From NCBI GenBank assembly GCA_050181465.1, contig JBFXDD010000043.1, positions 1 through 35,114 of the forward strand: a stretch of 35,114 bases of DNA, read 5' to 3'. Under the pieces are notes generated by a model. That model saw only the letters and a list, made by a program, of their open reading frames with translations, was not told the DNA's origin and did not search any database. Shown piece after piece: positions 8,452 to 16,295 of this stretch (position 1 is its first letter; every line of letters begins with the position of its first letter). The position numbers and the translations under genes were made by a program. The DNA comes from JACRLW01 sp050181465. GTDB lineage: Bacteria > Planctomycetota > UBA1135 > UBA2386.

Positions 8452-8829
8452 ATGCGTCCAACCGACCGCAAGTACCTGAAGTCGCACGAGTGGTGCAAGA
8501 TCGAAGCCGGCATCGCCACCATCGGCATCACCGACTGGGCCGTCAGTCACCTCTCCGATCTCGTGTTCCTCGACCTGCCGAACGTCGGCAAGCGCGTGAC
8601 CGCCGGCCAACCCTTCGGCGAAATCGAGTCCGTCAAGGCGGTCAGTGAGGTCTATTCGCCCGTGACCGGCGAAGTCGTCGAGTCGAACTCGGGTCTGGCG
8701 GACGCCCTCGACACCCTGGGCAGCGACCCGTGGAAGGCCGGCTGGATGATCAAGGTGAAGGTCGAGAGTTCGTCGCCCGAGTTGCTCGACGCTGCCGCGT
8801 ACGAGCAGCATCTCGCGAGCGAGAGCTGA
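8452..8829 (+). CDS. gcvH: Glycine cleavage system H protein (lipoyl carrier)
   Basis: This 125-residue protein is the typical size for GcvH, the lipoyl-carrying shuttle of the glycine cleavage complex. It opens with YLKSHEWCKIE (the family signature KYTxxHEW), followed by ATIGITDWAVSHLSDLVFLDLP. The lipoylation motif GEIESVKAVSEVYSPVTGEV places the modified lysine at residue 62. The end pattern DTLGSDPWKAGWMIKV is also typical. I start it at the ATG at 8452; an upstream in-frame ATG at 8329 lies inside gcvT and is rejected. It is followed 9 bp later by a lipoate ligase-like gene, which fits a need for local lipoylation. Confidence 0.97.
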   Translation: MRPTDRKYLKSHEWCKIEAGIATIGITDWAVSHLSDLVFLDLPNVGKRVTAGQPFGEIESVKAVSEVYSPVTGEVVESNSGLADALDTLGSDPWKAGWMIKVKVESSSPELLDAAAYEQHLASES

Positions 8830-8838
8830 CGATCGGCG

Positions 8839-9573
8839 GTGCCCAGCTCACGGTCATCGCTGCGGACCATCGCGTCGGCGACCGCTTCGCCGGCACTCCA
8901 GATCGCTCGGGACTCGGCGTTGCTGGAGATCGACCCCGGCGCCACCCTTCGCTTCTACCGCTGGCAGCCGATCGGTCTCACGCTCGGCCACTTCCAGGAC
9001 GGTGGGCGCTTCCGCGTGCCCGCCATCCCGCACGAGATGGTGCGCCGCCCGACCGGGGGCGGAGCGATCTGGCACGAGCACGAACTCACCTACTGTCTCA
9101 GCCTGCCAGACGATGAGGCACTGAGCTCGGAGGACTGGCAACTCGCGGTGCATCACGCGATCGCCCGTGCGCTCGCGTCGCTCCAGTTCCGATCGAACGT
9201 GCTCTGTGACGGACCCGTCCATGGCGGACCGCGCGCCGAAGGCTGGTGCTTCGCCGAACCCCGGCGCGGCGACCTGGTCGGCCCCGACGGTCGCAAGCTC
9301 TGCGGCTCGGCGCTGCGTCGCACCCGACGACCCCGAACGCGCCTGCTCATGCACGGCTCGCTGATCCTCGAGCCGCCGGCCGCGGGTCCGCGATGTGCGT
9401 CCCTCGCGGATCAGCGCAACCCACCGCCGATCGAAGCTCTGGAGTCCGCGATCGCTCGCGAGATCGGGCAGGCGCTGGGCCGCACGATCGAGTCGGGCGA
9501 TCTCACCGGGGAAGAAGAACGTCGCGCCCTCGCACTGTGTGCGACCGTGCGCATCGCCGGAGCATCGTCATGA
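8839..9573 (+). CDS. Lipoate-protein ligase / lipoyltransferase family protein
   Basis: This 244-residue protein has the fold signature of the biotin/lipoate ligase family. The lipoyl-AMP/octanoyl pocket reads RRPTGGGAIWHEHELTYCLS (about 69-88), matching the RRxxGGGAxxH pattern. GRKLCGSALRR (151-161) carries the invariant lysine K153, and MHGSLIL (171-177) is the usual following strand. Such enzymes attach lipoate (LplA) or transfer octanoate (LipM) to lipoyl domains; sequence reading alone does not separate the two. The start is a GTG at 8839, 9 bp after gcvH, and its stop overlaps the next ATG by 4 bp. The first 17 residues (Ser/Arg/Ala-rich) are uncertain. The neighbour GcvH is the natural substrate. 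Confidence 0.88.
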   Translation: MPSSRSSLRTIASATASPALQIARDSALLEIDPGATLRFYRWQPIGLTLGHFQDGGRFRVPAIPHEMVRRPTGGGAIWHEHELTYCLSLPDDEALSSEDWQLAVHHAIARALASLQFRSNVLCDGPVHGGPRAEGWCFAEPRRGDLVGPDGRKLCGSALRRTRRPRTRLLMHGSLILEPPAAGPRCASLADQRNPPPIEALESAIAREIGQALGRTIESGDLTGEEERRALALCATVRIAGASS

Positions 9574-10199
9574 TCGAGAACGAATCGGAACTGGAGTCCT
9601 TACTCGGCCGCGCCGGGCTGTCACCCGACCTGCGCCTGCGGTGCCTCGTGACGCGATCGATCGGCGACGCGAACTGGCAGGCCTTGCAAACCCTGCTTGC
9701 GGCGGCGAGGAACCGAAACTTCGATCGCGATCGCTTCGACGAGACCCTGCTACAGGGCGTCTTGTTCTTCGGCTTCCCGCGCCTCGTGACGGCCTACGAG
9801 ACTCTCGCGACCGTGTGGCCCGCGAACGACGGCGACAAGATCGCGGGTCTGCCGCCGCATGCACAAGCCGCGGCCGGACGAGCGCTGTTCGACGCCGTGT
9901 ATGGAAAGAACGCAGCCGCGGTGCACGCGAAGCTGCTCGGCTTCCACGATGAATTCCACGCGTTCGTGATCGAAGCCGCCTATGGGCGCATCCTGTCGCG
10001 ACCGGGAATGCCGGTCGTCGAGCGGGAACTGATCGCCGTCGCCGCGCTCACGACACTCCGCCAAGTGCCGCAGCTCATCGCGCATGCACGCGGAGCGGCT
10101 ACGTTCGGCGCAGCCGCGGACGGGATATGTGAAGCGATCCGTTCCGGAGGCGGCGACGAAGAGTTGGTGCGCGAAGTCCTCACGCGCGCGCGCGTCTGA
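9570..10199 (+). CDS. Carboxymuconolactone decarboxylase family (AhpD-like) protein
   Basis: This 209-residue protein has two helical halves resembling the carboxymuconolactone decarboxylase/AhpD fold. The first contains DETLLQGVLFFGFPRLVTAY. The second contains MPVVERELIAVAALTTLRQV followed by PQLIAHARGAATFGAAADGI, the usual pattern around the family's active-site helix. I see no CxxC pair, so thiol peroxidase-type activity of AhpD is unlikely and the true reaction is unknown. The ATG at 9570 overlaps the stop of the ligase gene (ATGA), so the two are translationally coupled. A longer in-frame extension upstream to 9246 is rejected because it lies in the ligase gene. It ends in a palindromic hairpin shared with the convergent receiver gene. 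Confidence 0.75.
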   Translation: MIENESELESLLGRAGLSPDLRLRCLVTRSIGDANWQALQTLLAAARNRNFDRDRFDETLLQGVLFFGFPRLVTAYETLATVWPANDGDKIAGLPPHAQAAAGRALFDAVYGKNAAAVHAKLLGFHDEFHAFVIEAAYGRILSRPGMPVVERELIAVAALTTLRQVPQLIAHARGAATFGAAADGICEAIRSGGGDEELVREVLTRARV

Positions 10200-10210
10200 C
10201 GTTCAGACGC
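10192..10210. terminator. Palindromic hairpin spanning two convergent stop codons
   Basis: GCGTCTGA and TCAGACGC form a perfect 8-bp stem with a 3-nt loop (CGT). The stem contains the TGA of the plus-strand gene (10197-10199) and the complement of the stop of the minus-strand receiver gene (10203-10205). It is well placed as a bidirectional terminator, but neither side has a T tract, so it may only protect mRNA 3' ends. Confidence 0.4.
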
Positions 10211-10577
10211 CCTGGCCGATGTGCTTCTCGACCAGCTCGATCAGCTCATCGGGCTCGAACGGCTTGCGGAAGTAGTCGGCGGCGCCCATCTCGGTCGACT
10301 TCTGGTGGCCGCGCGAGTGCTCGCGAGCCGTGAAGACGATGACCGGGATCCCGGAGGTCTCGGGGTCGCGCTTGAGTCGCGTGAGCGTCTCCCAGCCGTC
10401 GATCCCCGGCATCATGATGTCGAGCAGGATCAGGTCCGGGCGAGCCGAGCGCGCCTTCTGCACGCCCTCGTCGCCGTTGACCGCCGCTTCGACACGGAAT
10501 CCGGCTGCCTCGAGCACCATCTGGGTCGAGACGATGATCAGTTTCTCGTCCTCGATGATCAGAACTGTTCTTTCCAT
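10203..10577 (-). CDS. CheY-like single-domain response regulator
   Basis: This 124-residue protein is a lone receiver domain. Acidic residues E9-D10-E11 lie at the N-terminus, the phosphoacceptor is D53 in LLDIMMPGIDGWE, the switch threonine is T83 (VFTAR), and the conserved lysine is K105 (FRKPF). There is no output domain, so it must act by binding a partner. It lies 12 bp after the soluble histidine kinase gene, which should be its phosphodonor. A GGGA sequence sits just upstream of the ATG at 10577. With the STAS protein upstream, a partner-switching output is possible, but this is inference. Confidence 0.93.
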   Translation of the reverse strand: MERTVLIIEDEKLIIVSTQMVLEAAGFRVEAAVNGDEGVQKARSARPDLILLDIMMPGIDGWETLTRLKRDPETSGIPVIVFTAREHSRGHQKSTEMGAADYFRKPFEPDELIELVEKHIGQGV

Positions 10578-10589
10578 GGGACGTCCCGT

Positions 10590-11831
10590 TCAGTCGCTGC
10601 CGCGGCGGACGCCGCGATCGGTCTCGCGGTCGCGTCCGATACCGGTTTGCATCGAGTCCACGGCGACCGCGATTCGTGAACTCTCGGGTGTATCGGCAAT
10701 CGGCAACCTGAAACTGAAGCGAGCGCCGCGCCCGACCTCACTGTCGACCGACACCACACTGCCGTGCGACTCGACGATCTGTCGCACGAAGAACAAGCCG
10801 AGGCCGGAACCGCCATGGTGCCGAGTCAACGGATCCTCGACCTGGAAGAAGCGCTCGAAGATTCGGGCGTGGTAACGAGGATCGATACCGATGCCCTGGT
10901 CGCAAACCGAGATCTCGACGAGGCCGCCCTCCACCGGAGTCGTGCGCAAGGTCACCACACCGCCGTCACGCGAGAACTTCACCGCGTTCTCAACCAGAGC
11001 GCCGAGTGCCCGGCGGATCTGGGCGCGATCTGCACGGACCAGGAGCGGCCCCGGCGTCGGATCGACATCGAACGCAACTCGACGTTCCATCGCGATCGCC
11101 TGGAATGCGGCCACGACCATGCTCACCATCGCCGGCAGTTCGAACTGCGAGACGTCGGTAGTCGCATCGCGGGCATCGAGCGTTCCGAGATGCACCAGCT
11201 TGTCGATCTGATGTTCGAGGCGCAGGACCTGCTCACGAACGGAGCCAAGGACTTCGCCTTGTGGTTCCGACAGGGGTCCGAGTGCGCGCTTCACCAGCAG
11301 CGTCACGAAGGTCTTGATCCCGGTGAGCGGCGTGCGCAACTCGTGCGCGACGATCGACAGATAGCGATTGCGCAGCTCGTCGGCGCGGTGCTCGGACGTG
11401 ACATCGCGCAAGGTCAGCTTGGTCCCAGCCGAACTACCGTTCGGAAGCCGCATCGGCGCGAGCGTCAACCGCAATACCCGAGAGCCCATTCCCAAAAGGT
11501 CTGCGACCTCGATCGTGCGCTGACCCTGCCGGTCGGGAGTCGCCATCGGAAAACTACCGAGCACCGCGCGCACGACGGCCCCTTCGCCGCACTCGTCCAG
11601 GCGATGGCCGTGGCTTGCCAGGGGCCGAAGTTCGCACAACTCCTCTGCAGCCGGATTGATCCGCACGACTCGATCTTGCTCGTCCAGCAAGATCACAGCG
11701 TCGAACATCGAGCCAACCCCGGAACTCGCAGTCCTGCTGGTGCTGAGACCCGCATCGGTCAGGCTGGGCACAGCACCTTGCGGCGCTTCCGCGAGGTCGC
11801 TCCCTGCAACGTCGGTCGGCGTGTGGTCCAT
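10590..11831 (-). CDS. Soluble PAS-type sensor histidine kinase
   Basis: This 413-residue kinase has no membrane segment, so it is cytoplasmic. Residues about 38-145 look like a PAS domain (MFDAVILLDEQDRVVRINPA and ending in TLRDVTSEHRADELR). The dimerisation H-box is IVAHELRTPLTG with the phosphorylated histidine at H163. The ATPase domain shows the N-box (LGALVENAVKFSRDGG), G1 (DQGIGIDPRYHARIFERFF) and G2 (GGSGLGLFFVRQIVESHGS). It starts at an ATG 39 bp after the STAS gene and is followed by the receiver gene. The signal sensed by the PAS domain cannot be read. Residues 380-413 are a charged tail of no recognised kind. Confidence 0.93.
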   Translation of the reverse strand: MDHTPTDVAGSDLAEAPQGAVPSLTDAGLSTSRTASSGVGSMFDAVILLDEQDRVVRINPAAEELCELRPLASHGHRLDECGEGAVVRAVLGSFPMATPDRQGQRTIEVADLLGMGSRVLRLTLAPMRLPNGSSAGTKLTLRDVTSEHRADELRNRYLSIVAHELRTPLTGIKTFVTLLVKRALGPLSEPQGEVLGSVREQVLRLEHQIDKLVHLGTLDARDATTDVSQFELPAMVSMVVAAFQAIAMERRVAFDVDPTPGPLLVRADRAQIRRALGALVENAVKFSRDGGVVTLRTTPVEGGLVEISVCDQGIGIDPRYHARIFERFFQVEDPLTRHHGGSGLGLFFVRQIVESHGSVVSVDSEVGRGARFSFRLPIADTPESSRIAVAVDSMQTGIGRDRETDRGVRRGSD

Positions 11832-11870
11832 CGACGATCTTGATCCGGGCGATGCGCCCGCGCGCAGAGA

Positions 11871-12263
11871 TCAGGCTCGTGCGAGCTTGATCTGATCCAG
11901 CACGGCGTCCTCGGTCTCATGAATCGCGAGATGCCGCGATATCCGCATGATGTCGAAGATCTTGATGATGAACGGCTTGACGTTGCAGAGGTACAAGCGC
12001 GCCTGACGCGAAGCGGTCACGTTGTTCGCGACGATGATGAGGCCGACGCCGCAAGAGTCGATGATCTTGACCTGATCGAGGTTGAGCACGAAGTGGCGAA
12101 CCCCTTCCTCGATCTTCTGGGCGATCGTCTCCTTGAGCGTCTCCTTCAGCGAGTCGGTGACGTAGAAGTTCAGGCTGCGGTCATGAAAGGTGATGATGCA
12201 GGTGTGGTCCTCTTGCAGGACCGTGACCGACAGGCCTTCGCTTTTTCTGCCAACGATCTCCAT
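11871..12263 (-). CDS. STAS domain protein (anti-sigma factor antagonist-like)
   Basis: This 130-residue protein belongs to the STAS/SpoIIAA family. The core pattern is VLNLDQVKIIDSCGVGLIIV, where the serine after Asp is the usual phosphorylated residue of anti-anti-sigma factors. It continues with LYLCNVKPFIIKIFDIMRIS, typical of the last helix. Such proteins bind kinase-type anti-sigma factors or act as regulatory switches. I start it at the ATG at 12263 because GGAG (12269-12272) sits 5 nt upstream; a GTG at 12332 would add 23 unconserved residues. It lies just upstream of a histidine kinase and receiver gene. No separate anti-sigma kinase is visible nearby. Confidence 0.88.
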   Translation of the reverse strand: MEIVGRKSEGLSVTVLQEDHTCIITFHDRSLNFYVTDSLKETLKETIAQKIEEGVRHFVLNLDQVKIIDSCGVGLIIVANNVTASRQARLYLCNVKPFIIKIFDIMRISRHLAIHETEDAVLDQIKLARA

Positions 12264-12268
12264 GGCTG

Positions 12269-12272
12269 CTCC
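12269..12272 (-). promoter_or_regulatory. Ribosome binding site deciding the STAS start
   Basis: GGAG on the minus strand, 5 nt before the ATG at 12263. It favours this start over the GTG at 12332. Confidence 0.5.
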
Positions 12273-12419
12273 GTGCTTGGGTGCCGAGCCGGCGGGTGTG
12301 GCCCGGCGCTCGTCCGGGGAGTTTTCGGCCACCGATCACACCGGGGTTGAGGCGAAGTGCGACCGGACCGGAGTTTCTCGACGGCGCCACCGGATCGATG
12401 CGATGGCGTCGGATCGGTC

Positions 12420-13097
12420 TCAATCGCGGTCCTCGACAGTCCACCGCACGGCCACGTTGCGTCGCCCCTGGTCTCGGCGACTCGCGTCGCTCTTGCCCAA
12501 CCCGAGTTGGCTGGCCTTGTTGCGCACACTGGCTGCCGAGCGACCGAGCAGTCGCGCCACCGCCACCGTGTCGCGCGTGGGGTAGAGCTGCCGCAGGCGC
12601 CGGATCTCCGCACGACTCCACCGCGGCATCGACCGGACCTCGCCCTCGGCCGCGGGCACCGTCCGGTCACGGCCGAGGCAGAGTTCCTGCGCCTTGGCGC
12701 GGATGTCGGTCGCGGAGCGGGCAAAGGCGACGACCAGCGCATCGAGATCGCGCGAACCGAACCAGCGTCGCAACCGGCGCTCCTCGTCCCCGGTCCAATC
12801 GCCGCGGCGCGTCGGCTTCGCGAGATGGACCAACCGCGCTTCGACCTCGCGCTCCGTCCGTCCGACCAGTCGCGCCATGGTGGCGAGGTCGTGGACCCCG
12901 ACAGCGGTGCGCAGGATCTGGTCCTCCTCAGCCTGGAATGCCCCCCGTCGGTTGGTCCGCCCGCACAACTCCGTGCCGCGCGCGAGGACGCTCGCCGGTG
13001 AGCGCTGAAGCAGTCGCGCGAGGCGAGCGACCGGGGTGCGGGGGAACAGCGCGCGCAACCGCAGGAGTTCGAGGCTCGACCACGCGCCGCGCTTCAC
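12420..13097 (-). CDS. Four-repeat Myb/SANT-like DNA-binding protein
   Basis: This 225-residue basic protein is built from four helix-turn-helix repeats in exact register. They begin at W6, F54, W101 and W160 and end at L44, L92, L139 and L198, each spanning 39 residues. Within each repeat the same offsets hold Glu (+4), a Leu or Ile (+8), a hydrophobic pair (+20/+21 and +23/+24), Ser or Thr (+27), Val or Ile (+31) and Leu (+38). The fourth reads WSRAEIRRLRQLYP then VARLLGRSAASVRNKASQLG. This resembles Myb/SANT repeats and the GcrA-type helix-turn-helix, so DNA binding is likely. The start is a GTG preceded by ACGGAG. It follows ptsI by 12 bp and precedes the STAS gene by 156 bp, so it is probably in the same unit. 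Its target is unknown. Confidence 0.75.
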   Translation of the reverse strand: MKRGAWSSLELLRLRALFPRTPVARLARLLQRSPASVLARGTELCGRTNRRGAFQAEEDQILRTAVGVHDLATMARLVGRTEREVEARLVHLAKPTRRGDWTGDEERRLRRWFGSRDLDALVVAFARSATDIRAKAQELCLGRDRTVPAAEGEVRSMPRWSRAEIRRLRQLYPTRDTVAVARLLGRSAASVRNKASQLGLGKSDASRRDQGRRNVAVRWTVEDRD

Positions 13098-13103
13098 GTC
13101 GAA

Positions 13104-13109
13104 CTCCGT
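13104..13109 (-). promoter_or_regulatory. Ribosome binding site deciding a GTG start
   Basis: ACGGAG on the minus strand in the 12-bp gap after ptsI, 6 nt before the GTG at 13097. It supports the non-ATG start of the four-repeat protein. Confidence 0.55.
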
Positions 13110-14861
13110 TCAGCCGCCGGCAAGGAAACTCGACCACCCCGCGCGGGCATGTTCGCGAACGAGCCGGCGGATGTCGGTCGCGGAGCCCGACTCGAGCGCC
13201 TCTGCGGCGATGCGTTCGCAAGCCGCGATGTCGAAGGTGCGCACCATCAACTTCACGCGAGGCAGGAACACCGGCGCCATCGACAACTCGCGGAAGCCGA
13301 GACCCAGCAACAACGCGGTGAAGTAGTGATCGCCGGCGATCTCGCCGCAGATGGACACGGGACGCCCGGCCGCACGACACTGGCGTGCGATCTCGCCGAG
13401 GAAGCGGATCACGCCGGGATGGTACGGGGTGTACATCTGCGCGATTCGCGGATTGTCGCGATCGACGGCGAGCAGATATTGGACCAAGTCGTTGGTGCCG
13501 ACGGAGACGAAGTCGACGTGCGGCAGCACCTTGTCGAGCATTGCCGCCAGTGCCGGCACCTCGATCATGGTCCCGAGTTCGATCGCCGGATCGTGGGGTT
13601 CACCGGATGCCGCCAGGTCCCGCTTGAGCTCGTCGAGCACCGCACGACACCGCACGATCTCCTCCACCGTCGTCACCATCGGCAGAAGGATCCGGGCATG
13701 ACCACCTGCGCTCGCGCGCAGGAGCGCCCGAACCTGGGTGTAGAACAGATCCGGCCAATCGAGACAGATGCGAAGACCCCGCCAGCCGAGCACGGGATTG
13801 CGCTCGGCGGGCGTGTGCAAGTAGGCGAGCGGCTTGTCGCCGCCGACATCGAGGGTACGAAAGGTGACCGGCTTGCCCTTGGCCCACACGATCGCACGGC
13901 GATACATCGCGACCTGCTCGTCCTCGGTCGGAAAGGACCGCCGCTCCATGAACGCGAACTCGGTGCGGAACAGACCGATGCCGTCGACGATGTCGGAGCC
14001 GATCGAGTCGAGGTCGCGAGCGCTCTCGACATTGACCGCGAGGCGCACGGTCGTGCCGTCCGGCGTTCGCGACGACAAGGTCCGCACCTCGAAGACGCGA
14101 GCCTCGGCCTCGGCTTGCTCAGCAGCGAGACGCTGGTAACGCTCGACCTCTTCACCGTCGGGGGCCGCGATCACGAACCCCGAATCGCCGTCCAGGATGA
14201 CCTGGGTGCCGCTGCGCACTCGCCGCAGGAGATCCTCGACGGCGACGACCGCCGGAATCCCGAGCGAACGAGCGAGAATCGCGCCGTGGGAATACTTGCC
14301 GCCGCGTGCGGTCACGATGCCGCGCAAGTGCGAGCGATCGATCGAGCCGGCATCGCTCGGCAGAAACTCCTCGGCGGCGAAGATGAAGTCCTGGCCCTGG
14401 GCGATGTGGACCGATCTCTCGCGCTCGAGCAAGCCTCCGAGGATCTGACGGGCGACATCGCGAAGATCCGCCGAGCGTTCGCGCATCGCCGCATCCTCCA
14501 TCTCGTCGAACACGCGCTCGTAACGCGAGACCACTTCCTTGACCGCGACCTCCGCGTTGCAAAGGCTCTGCTCGATCGTGCGCGCGATCTCGTTCGCGAA
14601 GGCCTGGTCGTGCAGGATCGAGAGCTGGGCGTCGTAGATGCGGGCGTCGTGATCGGACAGGTCCGAGGCGAGCTTCTTGCGCAGAGCGACGATGCCTTTC
14701 GATGCCTGGGAAATCGCATCGTGCAATCGCGCGACTTCGGCAACGACATCCCCGGCGTCGAGGGTCCGCAGCGGGATGAAGTCCAAGTCGCCATGGAAGT
14801 GCACCAGCGGGGCGATCGCCACGCCGTTGGCAGCCGACACGCCCTTGAGCTTCTGCGCCAT
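13110..14861 (-). CDS. ptsI: Phosphoenolpyruvate-protein phosphotransferase (PTS enzyme I)
   Basis: This 583-residue protein has the usual length and all landmarks of enzyme I, which takes phosphate from phosphoenolpyruvate and passes it to HPr. The swivelling domain carries GGKYSHGAILARSLGIPAVV with the phosphorylated histidine at H192. The PEP-binding barrel shows GLFRTEFAFMERRSFPTEDE, RTLDVGGDKPLAYL, GWRGLRICL, GTMIEVPALAAMLDKVLPHV, DFVSVGTNDLVQYLLAVDRD and the catalytic cysteine in ICGEIAGD (about C505). No HPr or enzyme II gene lies in the window, so either they are elsewhere or the protein serves a regulatory PTS. It is followed 12 bp later by the four-repeat DNA-binding gene. The start is an ATG at 14861. 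Confidence 0.96.
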   Translation of the reverse strand: MAQKLKGVSAANGVAIAPLVHFHGDLDFIPLRTLDAGDVVAEVARLHDAISQASKGIVALRKKLASDLSDHDARIYDAQLSILHDQAFANEIARTIEQSLCNAEVAVKEVVSRYERVFDEMEDAAMRERSADLRDVARQILGGLLERERSVHIAQGQDFIFAAEEFLPSDAGSIDRSHLRGIVTARGGKYSHGAILARSLGIPAVVAVEDLLRRVRSGTQVILDGDSGFVIAAPDGEEVERYQRLAAEQAEAEARVFEVRTLSSRTPDGTTVRLAVNVESARDLDSIGSDIVDGIGLFRTEFAFMERRSFPTEDEQVAMYRRAIVWAKGKPVTFRTLDVGGDKPLAYLHTPAERNPVLGWRGLRICLDWPDLFYTQVRALLRASAGGHARILLPMVTTVEEIVRCRAVLDELKRDLAASGEPHDPAIELGTMIEVPALAAMLDKVLPHVDFVSVGTNDLVQYLLAVDRDNPRIAQMYTPYHPGVIRFLGEIARQCRAAGRPVSICGEIAGDHYFTALLLGLGFRELSMAPVFLPRVKLMVRTFDIAACERIAAEALESGSATDIRRLVREHARAGWSSFLAGG

Positions 14862-14955
14862 CGCACCGGGTTTTCGGGACTCCCGCCCCGGAATGCAACG
14901 GCGGGTTCAGGCCGCACGTGCATCGCGACCGAATCAAGACGTGGACGAGAACCCC

Positions 14956-16251
14956 ATGAACTCCAAGTCGAGACTGCGTGACCAACAGGCTCCCCCGCGC
15001 GCGACGAGCAACTTCTTCCGCCAGTCGACGGAATCCGCGGCACCATCGGACGCACCCCTCGACGGCGGGCAGTCTTGGCTGGTAGATGAGCCGGCATACG
15101 ACGAACCTCAGGACCAGCTGGTGGACGACATCGTCGAAGCGGCCGAGGGCGTCGACGAGAACTACCCGGCCGCGGCCGTCACCACGGCAGCGCCGACGCG
15201 TTCCCACGCTCGGACGCGGGGCGAGTCGCCCCCGCCCTCGGGCAGCCCCTTCCGCGTGCTCGGCATCGCTCTGCTGGTGGTGGGCGTGGGCGTCGGCGTC
15301 GCGACACTGCTGGCGCCACCCGCGGTCGGCGGCGCTCTCGACGTGCTCGGCCGACTCGGGGTGCATCCGGGCACGCTCGTCGTGCTCGGACTGGCGCTCT
15401 TCGGTGCGGGCTCGGCCCAGCTTCGACTCGAGCGTCGCCTCCACGCCGGAAAGGACACCGAGGCGCAGAGTCGCGAGTGGTTCGAGAGCATGCTGCAGCA
15501 GATCCCGAGCGGCCAGGGCACCACGAGCTTCGACGCACAGCCGCTCCACCTCGAGTTTCAGCGGCTCGACGAGAAGATCGCCAACTTGACCCGTGCGACC
15601 AAGCTCTACGGGACCCCCCTCCTCGAGATCTCGAATCAGGTAAGCGATGTCGCCACACGACTGAACGACACGGCGGAGATCGCGACGAAGGTCGCGGAAC
15701 TCCAGAGCGCGTTCGAAAACACGGAGCGTCTCGAAGCGAAGGACCTGGATCCGCTGGCACAGACAATCCAATCGACCCGCGAGTTGATGACCGAGGCGAC
15801 CAAGCAGCAACGTCGGCTGCAGGAGTCGCTCGACGAGGTCCAGGACGCGATCGTCACGGCGATCCGGAGCGGTCAGGACGAACTCCGTCGGGCAATCGCC
15901 GATGGTTCCGCTCACGTTCAGCGCGAGGTCGAACGCCAGGCAACGCTAGGTGCTTCCGCACCCGCGGTCGATCTGGGCTCGATCGAGGACGCTCTCTCGC
16001 GAATCCAGCGCGAGGTCCAGAGCTTGGCGACCTCCATCAGTCGCATCGAGGCGCGTCCCGCCACCGCCATGGCTCCGCAGGCGGCTCTGGCCAGCCCGGC
16101 GCCGAGCGCACCCGCGACGACGACCGCGTCCGCTGCGCCGACGAACTCGGCACCCCCCGACGGCCTCGCCGAGCGCATCGCCGGCACGACGCAGTCCAAG
16201 AACAAGAACGTGCTCGGTGCGATCGCGAAGCTCCGCTCGATGCGGAGCTGA
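14956..16251 (+). CDS. Membrane-anchored coiled-coil protein of unknown function
   Basis: This 431-residue protein belongs to no family I recognise. Residues 1-98 are polar and acidic. Two hydrophobic segments (about 100-120 and 138-155) make a membrane hairpin, so both ends should lie in the cytoplasm. Residues about 160-385 are strongly helical with heptad-like spacing (for example FQRLDEKIANLTRATKLYG and ELMTEATKQQRRLQESLDEV), indicating a long coiled coil. An Ala/Pro-rich stretch (about 372-405) and a short basic tail ending KLRSMRS follow. I chose the ATG at 14956; a GTG 15 bp upstream is in frame. It diverges from ptsI with a 94-bp gap. A structural or envelope-organising role is possible but not shown. 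Confidence 0.75.
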   Translation: MNSKSRLRDQQAPPRATSNFFRQSTESAAPSDAPLDGGQSWLVDEPAYDEPQDQLVDDIVEAAEGVDENYPAAAVTTAAPTRSHARTRGESPPPSGSPFRVLGIALLVVGVGVGVATLLAPPAVGGALDVLGRLGVHPGTLVVLGLALFGAGSAQLRLERRLHAGKDTEAQSREWFESMLQQIPSGQGTTSFDAQPLHLEFQRLDEKIANLTRATKLYGTPLLEISNQVSDVATRLNDTAEIATKVAELQSAFENTERLEAKDLDPLAQTIQSTRELMTEATKQQRRLQESLDEVQDAIVTAIRSGQDELRRAIADGSAHVQREVERQATLGASAPAVDLGSIEDALSRIQREVQSLATSISRIEARPATAMAPQAALASPAPSAPATTTASAAPTNSAPPDGLAERIAGTTQSKNKNVLGAIAKLRSMRS

Positions 16252-16295
16252 TCGCGGGACTCTGTCGACCGAGGCGGCCCAGCCGATTCGGTGAC

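Noticed and set aside
6549..8531. A 660-codon open frame on the minus strand
   Set aside because: It is antisense to gcvT, which is certain. Its translation is low-complexity and charged with no recognisable domain, as expected of shadow frames in GC-rich DNA.
13149..14981. A 610-codon open frame on the plus strand
   Set aside because: It is antisense to ptsI, which has every catalytic motif.
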